A stretch of 64,000 nt of DNA, from assembly GCF_005047355.1 (NCBI RefSeq), contig NZ_SUMC01000030.1:48729-112728 (forward strand), in the 5' to 3' direction. The stretch is from Actinacidiphila oryziradicis (GTDB lineage: Bacteria; Actinomycetota; Actinomycetes; Streptomycetales; Streptomycetaceae). The notes below the pieces were generated by a model that saw nothing but the letters and a program-made list of their open reading frames with translations, searched no databases and had not been told where the DNA came from. The position numbers and the translations under genes were made by a program. Positions 63,043 through 64,000 of this stretch are shown one piece after another; position 1 is the first letter of the stretch; every line of letters starts with the position of its first letter.

Positions 63043-63603
63043 ATGACCGCAGCCGACCGGCCCCCCGGTCCTCCGCCGGAGCTGGACCTCGATGAGCAGA
63101 TCGCGATCTACCAGCGCGAATATCCCGAGGTCGACCCCCAGGTCGAGAAGGCCGTCACCGCGCTGGGGCGCCTTACCCGGCGCATGAACGTCGCCTACGC
63201 CCGCCAGCTCTCCGCCGTCGGCATCAGCAACGCCGAGTGGGAGGTCCTCAAAGCTCTCCTCGTCGTCGGCAAGCCCTACCGCCTCGGCCCCGGCGACCTC
63301 GCCAAGCGGCTCGGTCTCACCCCGGCCGCCATGACCCACCGCATCGACCGCATGGTCGCCGAGGGTCTGGTCACCCGCGAGCGGGACGAGACCAACCGCG
63401 TAAGAGTCATCGTCGAGCTGACGGACGAGGGCCGCGGCAAATGGCTCGAGACGATGCGCATGGCCTCAGCCTTTGAACAGGACCTCCTGCAGGACCTGTC
63501 CCCCGACGAGCGCACGCAGCTGGGGGAAGTACTTGAACGGCTCCTCCGTCGTGTCGAGGCGACCCAGCCCGACGCCGGCGGTAGGCTCGAAGACCTCGGT
63601 TGA
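63043..63603 (+). CDS. MarR-family regulator
   Basis: This 186-residue protein has a winged HTH at about 60-130, with GPGDLAKRLGLTPAAMTHRIDRMVAEGLVTR and the wing ERDETNRVRVIVELTDEG. The N-terminal 40 residues (PPELDLDEQIAIYQREYPEV) and C-terminal helix form the dimer domain. The ATG at 63043 has no ribosome site and follows the -10-like CATACT by 6 nt, suggesting a leaderless message. It probably represses itself and the divergent MFS gene. Confidence 0.9.
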   Translation: MTAADRPPGPPPELDLDEQIAIYQREYPEVDPQVEKAVTALGRLTRRMNVAYARQLSAVGISNAEWEVLKALLVVGKPYRLGPGDLAKRLGLTPAAMTHRIDRMVAEGLVTRERDETNRVRVIVELTDEGRGKWLETMRMASAFEQDLLQDLSPDERTQLGEVLERLLRRVEATQPDAGGRLEDLG

Positions 63604-63758
63604 CATCGGGCAGGCGGCTGGGTAATGTTCTTCGAGTTGCCCGCCGGTGAACGCCGACCACGGTCGGCCCCGAGGCAGCCATTCCGCAATCACACGAACG
63701 TCAAGTCGTCATGGCTTCGGCGTGCGTAATTGCGAAATGAGGAACCGAAAACGCTCGA

Positions 63759-63789
63759 TTGGACCGAGCGGGCGAGGATCCGCTAAAGT
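63759..63789 (+). promoter_or_regulatory. Candidate rRNA operon promoter
   Basis: TTGGAC (63759-63764) and TAAAGT (63784-63789) are separated by 19 nt, a long spacer. The following GGAACGGCCGAGAGGCCG is a stem-loop typical of Streptomyces rrn leaders. A second -10-like TAAGCT lies at 63871-63876. Confidence 0.5.
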
Positions 63790-64000
63790 TTCACTCGTCG
63801 GAACGGCCGAGAGGCCGGGAAGACAAAAGTAAGAATCCCGCCAGCGGGAATCGGGCCTGAAAGGGTCTGGTAAGCTGGGAAACACGAAGGGAAAGCCCGG
63901 AGGGGCCGGTGAGACGGTCTCGAAGGAAGCTTCCGTTCCTTGAGAACTCAACAGCGTGCCAAAAGTCAATGCCAGACTATAAAATACCCCGGGCAGGCCG
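63790..64000 (+). promoter_or_regulatory. Leader of a 16S-23S-5S rRNA operon, with boxA-like antitermination site
   Basis: TTGAGAACTCAACAGCGTG (63940-63958) is the boxA-like sequence found in actinobacterial rRNA leaders, preceded by a hairpin AAGGAAGCTTCCGTTCCTT. The sequence to 64000 has the form of the pre-16S spacer, so the 16S gene should begin soon after the window. The upstream stretch 63604-63758 has no gene; GCCGAC-CACG-GTCGGC (63653-63668) may be a weak marR terminator. Confidence 0.7.

Overview
The window is high-GC actinobacterial DNA, almost certainly a Streptomyces chromosome. The evidence is codon use, GTG/TTG starts, wblA, bldG, the ssd-tad cluster, a 6C RNA, and a gene order from the penicillin-binding protein to tmk that I recognise as the conserved core block around wblA, crp, nth, acs, ssd/tad, bldG, hppA, topA and tmk in S. 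coelicolor. I could not check this by alignment.

Region 1 (1-6.9 kb) is the end of an integrated mobile element abutting tRNA-Pro(CGG). It holds a partial leftward gene, an XRE regulator, an excisionase overlapping a tyrosine integrase, and cargo. The cargo is a membrane-anchored P-loop NTPase/TPR-repeat gene broken by one frameshift, a probably frameshifted small gene, and a GIY-YIG-like remnant. Region 2 (7-20.4 kb) is core housekeeping: metallophosphoesterase, YqeY-like protein, class A PBP, wblA, two ArsA-like ATPases, a four-gene DUF4177-RidA-NUDIX-MBL run, crp with a Crp-type site in its own promoter, nth, a CoA-type NUDIX and a MarP-type membrane protease. Region 3 (20.8-30.6 kb) has an alpha/beta hydrolase, holin-like protein, NhaA, acetyl-CoA synthetase, a SulP-STAS-carbonic anhydrase fusion, a ParA/CooC-like ATPase and a degenerate Fic-like protein.

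Region 4 (30.9-41 kb) is the developmental/surface block: a HAD-IB phosphatase, a 6C small RNA, a cluster of three DnaA boxes, ssd, then a tightly overlapping tad pilus operon. The last tad gene runs into a 211-bp palindromic MITE-like element. An MrfA/SftH-type helicase, bldG and its anti-sigma partner follow. Region 5 (41-53.6 kb) has a K+-independent-type proton pyrophosphatase, a lipoprotein, a methyltransferase, small membrane proteins, topA and a 999-aa thymidylate kinase fused to an MFS-like membrane domain and a charged tail.

Region 6 (53.6-64 kb) departs from the conserved order. It has a decayed AfsR/SARP regulator, a DsbA/FrnE protein, an ECF sigma factor fused to an anti-sigma zinc finger and a carbohydrate-binding module, a TetR, NDH-2, a PAS/SpoIIE/HATPase phosphatase, and a divergent MFS/MarR pair sharing an operator-like repeat. 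The window ends in an rRNA operon leader, just before the expected 16S gene. At least seven genes have a -10-like hexamer 6-8 nt before the start codon and no Shine-Dalgarno, suggesting frequent leaderless transcription.
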